A stretch of 64,000 nucleotides of DNA, taken from assembly GCA_022749755.1 (NCBI GenBank), contig CM040444.1, forward strand, positions 3,661,009-3,725,008, in the 5' to 3' direction. Source of the DNA: Azadirachta indica (lineage: Eukaryota; Streptophyta; Magnoliopsida; Sapindales; Meliaceae). Every line of letters begins with the position of its first letter. Position 1 is the stretch's first letter. Positions 51,270 to 63,184 of this stretch are shown piece after piece. The notes beneath the pieces were generated by a model. That model had not been told where the DNA came from, did no database searches, and worked only from the letters and a program-made list of their open reading frames with translations. Made by a program: the position numbers and the translations under genes.

Positions 51270-53210
51270 CGTAAACACATGCAAAATCAGTGAAATCAAT
51301 GAGCAAAGCTTTCTCTTGAAGTTAAATTTTGCCATGATCAATGCATTATCAAAAAGCCATTTAAGGAAAATCATAAAAAAAGACAAATCAAAAAATCAAA
51401 ACTCAAGAGTTCTATAACTAATGCTCTACAAGTTCAATAGTAAACATTAATGTATAGTGTTGTAATGGAAACTATTCAAAACAACCAAAATATTTATAGA
51501 TCTTTCGCTGTGAAAATCATTCCCAACAATAAGAAAGAGCTTAGCCGAAACTAACCTCTTTAATGTATTTTACTTGAACAGATTATGGAACTAGATGGAA
51601 ACACTAATGAATAAGTAGTCAAAGAGATCAATGTTTAGAGGATTTGATAAACATGATACAAAGGCAAATGTCTTATAAATGCTCTGCAATTTGTTTAGAT
51701 GCATGGTTGATTTAGTTTGTTCCCACGCTCAAGAATTCTACTTCCAATACTTCCACAACCAAAATCAATTTTTTTCACATTTTCAATTCAACCACAATTA
51801 TCTCAATGGAAAAATGGTAACATATTTCATAACAAAATGAAATCATGTGACCAAAGAAAAAAGGTGAGGTTGGAAAATGAACCTTCAGTGTTGTTAATGA
51901 GGAAGAAAGTCACATACAGAGAAAGTAGAAATAGGGATGTATAGTTACTAAGAATTTGTCTAAAAATTTTTTTAAATGCTTCAAATGCAGAGTTGTTAAG
52001 AAAATAAGAGGGGATATATATGTGTGTGTGTGTGCCTATTTCACAATCTGGCCATCTAACTGAAAAATAATCTTAACATTAGGGAGTCGTCTAATATTAC
52101 CCTAATTTTAAAAATTTAACTAAAAATATAAAAAGTTGCAAACATTCATTAAATAATTCCAAATGCCTTATTAATGATTCAAAAATTTGTTTGAAAAACC
52201 CAAGTTTTCTATGGAATACCATTTTTTTTTCCTTCTCAAGATACAAAAACAAGAAACAGAAAATAAAAGAAAAGAAAAAAGAACACATTCCAGAAACAGA
52301 AGAAGTGGAGGGCCTTTAACCTGCTGTAACAAACTTAGAACTAAAATAGGAATATGGAGCTTTTGAGATGAACATTTGCAGAGAAGAAGCTAAAAACAGA
52401 GTCTTCAAACCTAACAGACAAAAAGGGAACTGAAGGCTTAAGCTTTTAACTATCAGTAGTATGCTCACGGACACTTGATTTTCGAAACACAAAAAACAGA
52501 GAAAAAAACAAAAGCAGAAGTCGAAACCCATTTGGGATAAAGCAAAAGGCAAACCTTTAAACTTCAGAAACCCATCTCTACAATGTAAAAATCATATCTT
52601 CGAACTTCATGAAGCCGAGAATCACTTATGGAGCAAATATTGAGCATCTGAGACACCTGCTGTAGAGAATTCTAGCTTCTACGTGACCTCCAAATGATTG
52701 TCAATAACAATATTGTTTACAAGTTGATTTTGAAAACCCGAAAAACGGAAAAAATAACAAGAAAAGCAAAAGAACCTACTAGAGACAAAGCAAAAGGCAG
52801 ACCTTTAAACTTCCATAAGCCCATTTCAACAATGTAAAGGTGATACCCTTGATCTTCGAGGAGTTGAGAAGTAAACAGCAAACACTTGAGCTACTGAGAT
52901 ACCCGTTGCAGAGAAAAACTTTAAAAAAAAAAAGTTTTAACTTTTACACGAACTCCAAATGCGTCTCAACATCAATATGTTATCTGAAACTTGATCCTGA
53001 GGAACACAAAAAATTAAAAAAAAAAAATCCCATTTGAGACAAAGCAAAGGCAGCAGACCTTTTAACTTCGAGGAACCCATTTCAGCAATGTAAAGATCAT
53101 ACCTTGGAACTTCAAGAAGGTGAGAATTACGGAGCAATTAGTGAGCTTTCGTGTAGCCACTGCAATCTTGCCGAGAAAAAATGTAATTTAACTCAGAACT
53201 TAAGAATGCT
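51270..53210 (-). repeat. Array of PHD-family leader segments
   Basis: 51290-51400 matches the leader intron of G2 and G4 (GCCATGATCAATGCATTATC). 52075-52200 matches about 45165-45290. From about 52300 to 53200 a unit of roughly 270 bp recurs about three times. Each has an ACTTGATT/GATTTTGAAA block, CCCATTT-GA(G/T)A-AAAGC, then AGACCTTTAAACTTC, CAATGTAAA-AT and a GAACTTC-AAG leader-exon end. They are copies of the distal leader exon seen at 39720-39900 and 46080-46300. No coding exon accompanies them. Confidence 0.65.
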
Positions 53211-53489
53211 TTAGTTTGCAAGCTAATTCAGTGGGTTGGTATGGTCAGAGTACACTACGGATGCTTTCCTAAAAGTATATCATGATTGGAAACAGAGGAA
53301 AAAGTACGGGACAGGATAACAACGGATAGGTCCTTGATTTTTTTCTAAAATAACAATTAAACACGTACGTTGGTTATTTTAACAAACAGGTTCCTAAAGT
53401 AATTGGACATCGTTTAGTTTCATGTGGGTCGTTGCCAATGGGAGGAATCTATTGTTATAAATGATTCAAGTAGGTTTTTATTTTGTTAT

Positions 53490-53710
53490 GATGCTACACG
53501 TTAAACTAAATAGTATTTCTCTTATGAGGATGTTTAATTGATTTATAACTTCAAATTTTATTAAAAAATATTAAAAAATTATATCATAGTTTACAAACGA
53601 TTAAAACTACATATTAAATATACATGATAGTTGTATTAATTTTATTTCACTTTTTTAATTGATTAATTTTAAATGAAATGAACATACAGATGATAAGATA
53701 TATTGATTTT
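53490..53710. repeat. Direct repeat 1, first copy (second at about 54925-55145)
   Basis: Shared blocks include GCTACACGTTA-ACTAAATAGTATTT, TGAGGATGTTTAATTGATTT and AAAAAATTATA. The copies lie in the same orientation about 1.43 kb apart. Confidence 0.75.
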
Positions 53711-54179
53711 ATGTAAAACTTATTCTAAAAGAAAAGTTAAAAAAAAAGTAACTTAGAAATATTAACGTTTAAAATTTAAATTCTAATAAATCAATATTAA
53801 CTATTAAACTTGATCTCATTACTATTTAACAAAAAAATAAAGATATACCATGAAATTAAAAAATATTAATGTAAATAAAAAAACTTTATTTTATTTAAAA
53901 AAACCGTTGATTACATTTACAAGATTTCTCCATATATTACTGCAAATGTTAATATCTTCAATTCAAATTAAAGGAAATGTAATTAATATGTCATGTTGAT
54001 AAAAAGTCAATAATAACCAAAATTTTCATGAAAAATAATTAAACAAACTTCAATTTCATATAATACAATATGTTTGGATGTCTAAATTAAAAGTTGTTAT
54101 TTAATAAGTAAATATATGGTCTTATTAAAAATTTTTAAAAAATAATTTTGAAGATATAACCTTCCATTTTCCTCTCGGA

Positions 54180-54905
54180 AATATTTGTAATATCCTTGAT
54201 TTTTCACGAAAATTAGTAAGAATAAAGATTTATATCAATCAAACAAAATTTCATTTTTTTTAAGTATCATCAATTCTAATAATAAATATGATTTACAAAA
54301 ATAATATATTCGTTATTTAATTTCCTTCAATATTTCATACTATACTTAAAAAATATAATTATTATCTTTTTTTTTTATTTAATTTTGACAGTGATTTTGT
54401 GTACATAAATTATAAATAATCGTAATAAGATGAATGCTAATATGTAGAAGATGCTCATACAAATTCATACATGCATGCGTTTCTTTATAAATAAAAAGGA
54501 AAAGCATCATGTAAATTATGTTGGTATGATATTTATCAATTAATTTTGTAAATTTTCCTCACAATAGAAATTTTAATATCCAAAAATAATCCAAACATAG
54601 GTATTAAATTGAATTTACCCAAAATTTATTTAAAGGAAGATATATATATTTATATACATATATGTATATATATATATATTAATATATTATTATAATTATT
54701 AAGTTAGTTCTTGACTTAAAAATTACATCGTATTTAAATTTTAAAATTCAAATATTTTTTGGGCTTATATAACGATTAGACGTGTCTAATAGTAATAAAC
54801 ATTTGAATAAATTAACATAGTTACATAAATTGTATATACTTATTTCTTAATTTTTAATATAATTGATTAAACAAATTGTATAAATTTTATCGTCCCATCA
54901 ATTAT
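54180..54905. repeat. Direct repeat 2, first copy (second at about 56940-57680)
   Basis: About 700 bp. Both copies contain TTATTTAATTTCCTTCAATA, CATACAAATTCAT, GTGTTTCTTTATAA / GCGTTTCTTTATAA, ATCAATTAATTTT, GGTATTAAATTGAATTTA and a TTAATATAATTGATTAA end. No coding content or terminal repeats seen. It may be an old non-autonomous element or a segmental duplication. Confidence 0.7.
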
Positions 54906-57900
54906 CATCTCATGAATATGATGTATTAGTGCTACACGTTACACTAAATAGTATTTGTCATGTGAGGATGTTTAATTGATTTATAACTTTCAGTTTTAAA
55001 TAAAATATTAAAAAATTATACAACGATCGGTAACACTAGTTGGGTATTAAATATAAGATTGTTGTATGAAATTTTTTTTGTCACTTTTATAATTGGTTAA
55101 TTTTAAATTAATGAATATATAGATAAGCTGATACAAGTGAAAACATGTTCTTTTAAAAAAAAAAGAAAAAAAAGGTTAGTTTGATGCTATAGTTATTTTC
55201 AAATTTTTTTGTGGTACTTTTTCTTCTAAAAAAGATTATTACATATTCTCTAATCTCTATTATATTTATTAATTGATGTGTTATAATTTAAAAAATTAAA
55301 TTAAATGGGATAAATTTTTTTCTTTTCTAAACTTTAACAAAATAACAAATTGGAATATGATTTACTTACTCATTTATCCTTGGTACTAGTAATGAAATTG
55401 AGTTAAAATTTAGAAGGCGAGGACAAAAACTATAATATTAAAATTAAACAAATTAAGTTCTGTTTTGTTATTTTGTTCAATTTTGTAAACTAAAATATTA
55501 TTACATTAATTTTTAGAATGTGTAATTAATAAATTGAAATATATAACTGATTTTGTTTTTACAAAAAGAATTATATTGTAGATCCATTGTAATTTAATTT
55601 AATAACAAATCTATCTTGGTCAAAATTAAAGGGTTTAATCATAAATTTTGGAAATTCAACATGTAGCTACAAATTAGGAATATTTTGGAAAGATCATCCA
55701 TATTTGTTTTTAAAAAGTTTATATAAAAAGTTATTACAATAATTAAGTTATATATATAAATTAGGATTTTATGTATTCACCGAAAATCTAATTTTGTATG
55801 TAAAGTCGATGTATCAAATGATATAACATTTGCTTGCAGATAAAATTTGGGGTAAGTAGGTTAAAATTTGGTTCGACTTTTGATTGAAAATTGAACTAAT
55901 CAATTATGAAAGAACCAAACTTTTAAAAAGATTGACTTAATGTGAATTGGATTAATTCAATTTGATTTAAATATTAATTTGAATTTATTTGAGTGTAACT
56001 AATTAGGTTATGGAAATTTTATTTCATATTTTGATAAATTTACTGTATATAGTCTTAATTTTTAAAATTTTAAAATATTTCATCTACAATGTTTATTTAC
56101 GTTATCTTTAACAAAAAATATAAATTTATTATTATCTCCTACTCTTTCCATTCATTATTTAGTTATCTTTTAAAAGTTTTTATCATACATTACAAATTTT
56201 TTTTCTTTTATTGATACATTTTAATCAAAATTTTTTATTAATATTATGAATTTTTTTATTCAAATAAATTATGTATAATTTGTTAGTAATAAATTTATAT
56301 GACAAATTATATATACATATATAATCTCTTAGAAGTTTTTAGAAAAAAAAAAAAAAAAAAACTTGATAAAGAGTGATGGCTGATAAAAGATATTCTCGTT
56401 ATTAATTTTTGGACATAATTATTTTGTATATATGATCTTAGTCAAACTTTGGAGTACATGAGATTGAATTTTTATTATTGAACTAATAACAAATTACTGA
56501 ATTTTTGACAATCTATATAATTATATATATATATTATTGTACTTCATATAATTTTATCATAGTAAAATTAAGAAGTGACAAAAATTTTTTATCCAATAAT
56601 TTGCATTAATATATTTAAAATAATAGTTTAGAGTAATTAACTGTTACTTACTATTAAAAATTTTGATATAAATTGTTCTAAAAAATATATTCAAGCAAAT
56701 AAATATTATTTTTTATTTTATTTGTAGATATTATGTCAAACATTTTCTATTTTTTAAAATTTAGATACAATTTCAAATATTATATCAAACAAATTTTTAA
56801 ATATTAAAATTATAACCCAACCTTTTGAATTGGGTCCTGATTTCTCAAAATAATTTCTAAATTACATATTAAACGGGCCCATAATTTACCACCGGTTTTT
56901 TCAAAAAACACCTATAATACCCATAATTTTTTACGCAAATCAATATTCATAATTTTTTAATAATTCTAATTACAATCAACTTTCATATCAATCTAATAAA
57001 TTGTCTTTCTTATTAGATATTATCCACTCTAATAATGAATATAACATACAAAAATGTTAAATTCATTATTTAATTTCCTTCAATATTTCATATCATACTA
57101 AAAAATATTATTATTTATTTTTTCTAATTTGATTTTGGCAGTAATTTTATGTACATATAAAATCCTAAATAAGATTAACACTATTATAATGTAGAGGATG
57201 TTCATACAAATTCATGTATCATGTGTTTCTTTATAAGCGTCATGTAAATTAAGTTGCTATGATATTCATCAATTAATTTTATAAATTCTCCTCTTAAAAG
57301 AAATCTCAATATCCAAAAATTATCTAAATATTAGGTATTAAATTGAATTTATGCAAAATTTATTTTATGAGAGTAATGTGTGTGACAATATCATTAGTTT
57401 TCAATATTTTTTAAAAATTATAATATTAATATTATATTATAATTTTTAAGTTAACACTTGACTTAAAACCTTTTTCAGTAGTTAAATTTTAACATTTAAT
57501 ATCTTTTAGACTTAGATAATGATTAAAGGCATTTAATAATAATAAATGCATGAAATAAATCAATACAATCAGATAAATTAATTTTAAAATTTAATAAATA
57601 AATTGTATGTGTTTATTTCTTAATATTTAATATAATTGATTAAAAAAATTGTGTAAATTTTATCATACCATAAAACATAACGATATTAATTCGATGCATC
57701 ACATAAATTATTGTAACTTATTTTATAAGAATAGAGATATCAAAGAGGTAAAAGAAATTGACTATGTTACATCAATGTAATGTTACATAAAAATTGTTTT
57801 CCCTTTAAATTTTATGTTACATGTTTATTGACACTAAGAAATTACATCTACTACGTTTAATTAAGTGATTTCGCCTAGCAACATTGTTTCAATTATTTTG

Positions 57901-58379
57901 TTAAATGTTTTAAATTTTGAATCAAAATTTATCTTAAATGTCATATTTTATGTTAAAATTTTAATTTTTTGGTATCATATTTCAAATTTTATGTTACAAA
58001 AAAGTATAATAGATGTAATAATATATTCAATATATCAGGGATTGAAACAATACATTTATGTATTGTTATATACAAACTAAAATTGGTTTTATATGTTTAT
58101 TACGATTTCAACTTTTATATGGCATTTGGAATTTAATGTTGCAAAAAAATGAATGTGACCACAGATTCAATGTATTGTAGCCATGAAAATAAAATATAAA
58201 TAACCAGTTTATTTAGTATTCAAAGAAAATTTTGACCATAACAAACTGAAAATCGTTAAACTAACCAAAGTTTTGACACAAAAGCACGATATTACCCTCG
58301 AATGAAAGTTAAGTTCAACAGATAGTCGAAACGAACCGTTCTGTTCCCAACCCGGAAAAAAAACCCTTCGGAGAGCGCT

Positions 58380-58917
58380 CAAAATGTCTGGATTTGAACG
58401 GAGAAAACCCTATAACACAATTTAATCACACTGCCGCTCACATTGTTTCGAAGATTTTTAATTGAACAGAGGTTTTACCTCCCAAAATTTTCAGTAAAAA
58501 AGTTTTACCCATGTTCGTTTGAAGACGGAAAATCAAGAATAGAGCTCTGCATTGTTTAACTCTTTGGTATGCCTTTCTTCCCAATTTTTAAAGCTGTTTT
58601 TATTTATATATATATATATATATTTATAAATTTTGTTTAACTTCGAAAGTTTTTGTGGGTTATGGGCTTTTGTTGAATTAATGGGGTTTTTGTGTATGCA
58701 AAGTGGAGAATGTTGTTATGCTTGCAAAGTGCTTGATGAAATGCTTGTGAAGAGTGTAGCTCTTTGGTTGAAAGTATCGTGATTTGGCTTTTCGAATTCT
58801 TGTCAAACAACGAGGGAATGCAGCTTCTTTGTAATGATGGTGTTGATATGTGGCTTTGCTATTAACTGGTGTGAATTTGCTATAACTAACTGTATTTTTG
58901 GTACTTGTGTCAGCCTA
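58380..58917 (+). other. Leader exon and intron of the MULE-derived gene
   Basis: A GC-richer leader runs to TCTTTG at 58566, followed by GTATGCC. TTGTGTCAG at 58912 is a good acceptor six bases before ATG 58918. An upstream ATG at 58834 would lie inside this intron. Confidence 0.55.
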
Positions 58918-61335
58918 ATGGATCTGGTTCGTTTTCCTGTTGTGTTTGATGGGGAATGGGTGAACACGGATGGTAAATATAAGTTTAATGGCCGTGAATG
59001 TAAGGGAGTTATGCTGCCCCCTTCATCGAGTTATGAGGACATGTTGAAAACTGTAGGCCGAATTATCAATGTCAATTTGTTAGAATCCAAAATTACAATG
59101 AAGTTCGCATGGAATTCACCAGAACCCTTGCCACCCACAGAGATAACTGGTGATGAAGATGTGCGATTCTTCATGGCTGAAAATCGTGTGGCAAGAACTC
59201 CATTGTATGTCACCATTGAATCTTTGTCTGGGTGCAGGCCAGTGAAGGACTGCATTGATGAGCTATCAAAGCTGAAAAACGATCCACCTGGTGTTGGTCC
59301 TAGGGAGGAGGTGCTTGCAACTTTTGATCAAGTAGAACCATTAGGTAATGCAGATGCGGAGGGTATCAGTCCCAATAACTTGCCAAATGAGGTTGAAGTG
59401 CCTCATGATGAAGTACCCAATACGCCACTTGCACAACCCAATAAATCACCGCCAAGTGTTTCCTCTCGAAGCAGCCGCCCAGCCTATAAGGATAGAATGC
59501 CTAGAATTAGTTTATTGGCTAGCAGCAAGAAAGTTGTGGCAGATCCTAATGCTGTTCGAAGTACTGAAAAATTCACATCATCAGACCTTGTGAATCACAG
59601 TGGTCACAATGATGGTGTGTATGTAAAAGCATTGTTCAAAGACAAGGACGAGTTGCAGACAAAGATCAGCCTGCTGGCTTTGCAGAAAAACTTTGAGTAT
59701 CGAGTGATGCGGTCTTCAAAGAACATTTTGGTTCTCAAATGCATTGCTGGTGATTGCAAATGGCGTCTGCGTGCTGCAAAGTTGAAAGGTTCTGATTTTT
59801 TCCAAGTAAGAAAGTATTATCCTGTACACACATGCTCTTTGGATATTCGTCATAGAAATCACCGACAAGCAAGTTCAAAGCTAATTGGCAAGTGTATTAA
59901 GGCTAGGTGTGATGGTGTTGCACGGTCATACAGACCTGGTAGCATAAGGGAAGATATCCTGAAACAATTTGGTGTGAACATAAGTTATGATAAGGCTTGG
60001 AGGGCCAGAGAATATGCATTGCAGTCAGTAAAGGGTTCACTTGATGAATCTTTCTCTTTACTTCCTGCTTATTGTGAAATGCTTGAAAAGAAAAATCCAG
60101 GTACTGTCACACACATAGAGACTGATTCACTGAACCATTTCAAGTACTTCTTTATGGCGCTTGGTAGTTCTATCCGTGGATTTAGATCCTCAATTAGACC
60201 AGTAATTGCTGTGGATAGGACATTCCTCAAAGGAAAATACCGAGGTATCATGTTTGTGGCTGTTTGCAAAGATGGAAACAATCAGACATATCCATTAGCA
60301 TTTGGTATTGGTGACTCCGAGAATGATGTATCGTGGAATTGGTTTTTCACTAAGCTTAGGGATTCTGTGGGTGATGTTGAAGATCTTGTATTTATAACTG
60401 ATGATAATATTAGCATAAGAAAAGGCATTACAAGTGTCTTCCCGAATGCAAATCATGGTGCCTGTGTATATCACATTGGACAGAAGCTTAAGGCCAAATT
60501 CAAAGATGTTAATGTGCACGAACTTTTCTTTAAAGCAGCTTCTTTGTATCGTCAATCAGAGTTCAATGATTTCATGGCTGAAATTCGTAAGGTTGATCAA
60601 AGAGCTGATCAGTATCTTGTTGAGATCGGGTATGAAAATTGGGCACGTGCTCATTTCGATGGAAGAAGGTATGGTATTATGAGTATTAATACAGCTGAGT
60701 GCATGAGTGCTATTCTACAAGATGCCCAAGAGCTTCCCATTACTAAACTAGTGGATCACATTAGGGAGATACTGCAGTTGTTGTTTTGGGAACGTCGGAA
60801 TGAAGCTATCAATATGAATAGTCAGTTGACAAATTGGGCTGAAGTTGAACTCCAACAAAGGCATGACAAGTCTCTTTCATATCATGTCTTAGAGACTGAC
60901 CTGCATGAATTCATTGTCAAAGACGGATTTTTTGATGACAAGGTTAACTTGAATGATAGGACGTGCAGTTGTCAAGAACTACAACTTGAACAGCTACCAT
61001 GCGAGCATGCCCTTGCAGTATGCAGATTTGGTAACATTTCCTGTTACACTTTATGTTCAGCCTTCTACAGTTCTGAGGCTTTGGTGGCTGCATATGCAGA
61101 GTCTATTTACCCAGTTGGTATTCAAGAGGAATGGGATGTTTCAGAGGCAGTCAGAAACCGTATCATCTTACCACCATCTAAACTTCGTTCATGTGAGCAT
61201 CCTATGAAGAAAAGAAAACAGTTGCAAAGTGAAGAGAAAACAGTACGTAAATGTGGGAGGTGTGGCAGTCTAGGTCACAACCGGAAAACATGCAAGGCTG
61301 AGATTGCAGACATGCCTGGCTCCACCAGTTGCTGA
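58918..61335 (+). CDS. MULE transposase-derived protein with PB1-like, SWIM and zinc-knuckle domains
   Basis: One uninterrupted coding exon of 805 aa, starting MDLVRFPVVFDGEW. The start at 58918 is preferred because the upstream in-frame ATG lies in a probable leader intron. The N-terminal 95 residues look PB1-like (FDGEW..GKYKFNGRECKGVMLP). A MuDR-type DNA-binding domain follows at about 232-320 (CIAGDCKWRLRAAK, YYPVHTC). The MULE transposase core begins near 395, with Asp433 in AVDRTFLKGKYRG and Asp495 in FITDDN, then CVYHIGQKL. A SWIM finger at about 681-698 reads CSCQELQLEQLPCEHAL, and the C-terminal zinc knuckle reads CGRCGSLGHNRKTC. Residues around both aspartates depart from the usual AVDGT and ISDR. 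An intact frame without visible terminal inverted repeats suggests either a domesticated gene (compare MUSTANG with PB1) or a recent non-TIR MULE. Confidence 0.85.
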   Translation: MDLVRFPVVFDGEWVNTDGKYKFNGRECKGVMLPPSSSYEDMLKTVGRIINVNLLESKITMKFAWNSPEPLPPTEITGDEDVRFFMAENRVARTPLYVTIESLSGCRPVKDCIDELSKLKNDPPGVGPREEVLATFDQVEPLGNADAEGISPNNLPNEVEVPHDEVPNTPLAQPNKSPPSVSSRSSRPAYKDRMPRISLLASSKKVVADPNAVRSTEKFTSSDLVNHSGHNDGVYVKALFKDKDELQTKISLLALQKNFEYRVMRSSKNILVLKCIAGDCKWRLRAAKLKGSDFFQVRKYYPVHTCSLDIRHRNHRQASSKLIGKCIKARCDGVARSYRPGSIREDILKQFGVNISYDKAWRAREYALQSVKGSLDESFSLLPAYCEMLEKKNPGTVTHIETDSLNHFKYFFMALGSSIRGFRSSIRPVIAVDRTFLKGKYRGIMFVAVCKDGNNQTYPLAFGIGDSENDVSWNWFFTKLRDSVGDVEDLVFITDDNISIRKGITSVFPNANHGACVYHIGQKLKAKFKDVNVHELFFKAASLYRQSEFNDFMAEIRKVDQRADQYLVEIGYENWARAHFDGRRYGIMSINTAECMSAILQDAQELPITKLVDHIREILQLLFWERRNEAINMNSQLTNWAEVELQQRHDKSLSYHVLETDLHEFIVKDGFFDDKVNLNDRTCSCQELQLEQLPCEHALAVCRFGNISCYTLCSAFYSSEALVAAYAESIYPVGIQEEWDVSEAVRNRIILPPSKLRSCEHPMKKRKQLQSEEKTVRKCGRCGSLGHNRKTCKAEIADMPGSTSC

Positions 61336-61847
61336 AGACCAATGCTGTATCTGATGTATAAATCTGTTCATTTTCTGAGTTATTGTACATGTCCTTTAGT
61401 TTTTAACTCATGATATTCATATTTCTTTTTGTTGACATTTGAACACTAATTTGTAGGGGAAGATAACATGAAGTATCATCTAATGTAATTTTACTCTCAA
61501 AATTTTGTTAATCTGCATGCTTAGCTTTATCGTAGAACTTTTTATTGTTTATATTATAGATGGGACAAGATAATTTTGTTCTATTTTTTACTTTTACTGT
61601 CATAATCTTAGCAGTAACACAATTTACCTAGAAAAGAAAATAAAAACTGGGATTTTGCAGGTCCTTTGTAACAGTATTTGGTTGATTATTTTAAATGGTG
61701 AACTTTTAATTCATTAGGGTCTGCTAATTTTTTTAAGTTTGAAGTTATTTAGAGATTTTGTTCTGTCAAATGAATATTTTTTGAGCTGGGGAAAGAAAAG
61801 AAGTTGCATGCTCCTGTGATATTTAACTGGTAATTTTTAATCAGCAG

Positions 61848-61916
61848 ATGCTGCTAATAATCGCCATGGTTCTTCGCTTACATTAGGTCCTGAAATGGGA
61901 CTAAATTCTGCCAAAG
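61848..61916 (+). other. Possible downstream exon of the MULE-derived gene
   Basis: CAG/ATGCTGCTAATAATCGCC to GCCAAAG/GTAACC is open in one frame (AANNRHGSSLTLGPEMGLNS). A second exon-like piece, about 62460-62487 (TTTTCAG before, GTGAGAAG after), would join it. Either could be a 3' UTR exon or an alternative C-terminus. Splice-site appearance is the only evidence. Confidence 0.25.
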
Positions 61917-62537
61917 GTAACCCCAGTTCTTTGTCTTTGTTTACATTATGTTGAAATGTTTGCATTTATAGCAAATTTTATTTTTCTGGATATAGTTTAT
62001 GTAGTCTGGCACTCTCTATAATCAGGCTAGTGTTCTTTGTAGTTATATGTAGTAATTCCTTGTGTATTTGGTCCAAAAATATCCATATATGTGCTATTAC
62101 TATCATGGAAACATGAAAGAAGCAAAATTCGTATGCGATTTCATGGAAGACTCAAAAACTCTTGTTACTTTTTTACTTATTGAATTAGTTGACAATCTCT
62201 ATTTTAGTTTAGTGAGCTCGGAAATCTTCCATGGGCTACTAATATTCATGGTCATATTCTTTCTACTTATGATTTATATATTTTGTCAGTTGTAATGTTA
62301 CTTGCGGTGAAGATATTTTTCTCTTCCATTTGTATATGATACAAACATGCTCCATGGTTCTTTGACACATTGTCTATTTCAGGATGTTGTGTGGTGAAAA
62401 TATGATGCTTATTGTTCATCATTTTTTCTTGATTATTGTCAGTATATTGCTATTTTCAGACAGAAGAATTTGCGGAAACCGTTAAGGTGAGAAGCTAATG
62501 CTATTTACAGCTTGGAACTACTTGGACTCCTGCAAAG

Positions 62538-62778
62538 TGTCCAGAACTAAAAACAGAGAATAAACTATGAAGAAAAGGTTGAATAGTTATTGTATTGATG
62601 TACAGGTATTTAAAGTTCTCTTCCAAGAAGCAAAAGAGGCAACTAATCTCCCTAATTAAGAAGAAAATGAAAGCTGATTTCTAAGATTTCTACCCCAGCC
62701 TGCAAATCTCTCAATTAACTAAATATAGCATCTAATCAGATATGGTACATAATTACAAATATTCTAAGAAATCTTTCA
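62538..62778 (-). mobile_element. Probable Ty1-copia LTR
   Basis: Read on the minus strand, a polypurine tract GAGGGGGAGGA (62779-62789) is followed by TGAAAGATTTCTTAG. About 240 nt later CTGGACA offers a CA end. It contains TTTAAATACC and CATCAATACAATAA, typical of LTR promoter/polyadenylation regions. The far boundary is tentative. Confidence 0.5.
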
Positions 62779-62841
62779 TCCTCCCCCTCAAGCTGGTATG
62801 AAAATATCACTCATGGCAAGCTTGCTAACTAAATTCTCGTA

Positions 62842-63182
62842 CTACGCCTTAGGAAGTCCTTTGGTGAGTATGTCAGTTGTTTGGGGTATGTAAGACATGC
62901 ATATCACGCCATTGTCTATCTTTTCCTTGATGAAATGTTTGTCCACTTCTACATGCTTTGTTCTGTCATTTAGAACTAGATTGTGAGCTATAGAAGTTGC
63001 AGCTTTGCTGTCACAATAAACTTTGATAAGAGTTGGTATAGAAACTTTCAACTCTTCTAGGAGTCTTTTGATCCATAACACTTTGCAAAATCCATGTGCC
63101 ACGAAGTGAAATTCTGCTTCAGCACTACTTCTTGCCACAACACTTTGTTTTTAGCTTCTCCATGTAACCAGATTTTCCCTCA
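62842..63182 (-). pseudogene. Truncated Ty1-copia RNase H fragment
   Basis: It encodes the copia RNase H: NLVTWRS, stop, KQSVVARSSAEAEF, then LLEELKV, VYCDSKAATSIAHN, RTKHVEVDKHFIKEKI and TDILTKGLP. A TAA sits between WRS and KQS. Upstream of NLVTW the similarity ends abruptly at about 63182, so reverse transcriptase, integrase, gag and the other LTR are missing. The stub is dead. Confidence 0.85.
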
Positions 63183-63184
63183 CA

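Larger units (their letters stand above)
53250..58330. other. 5-kb AT-rich intergenic block
   Basis: No gene. It holds two pairs of diverged direct repeats, listed separately, and short poly-A or TA runs. Confidence 0.6.

Noticed and set aside
58834..58917. Upstream in-frame ATG extending the MULE gene by 28 residues
   Set aside because: The extension lies before a strong TTGTGTCAG acceptor and looks intronic. MDLVRFPVVFDGEW is a better start.
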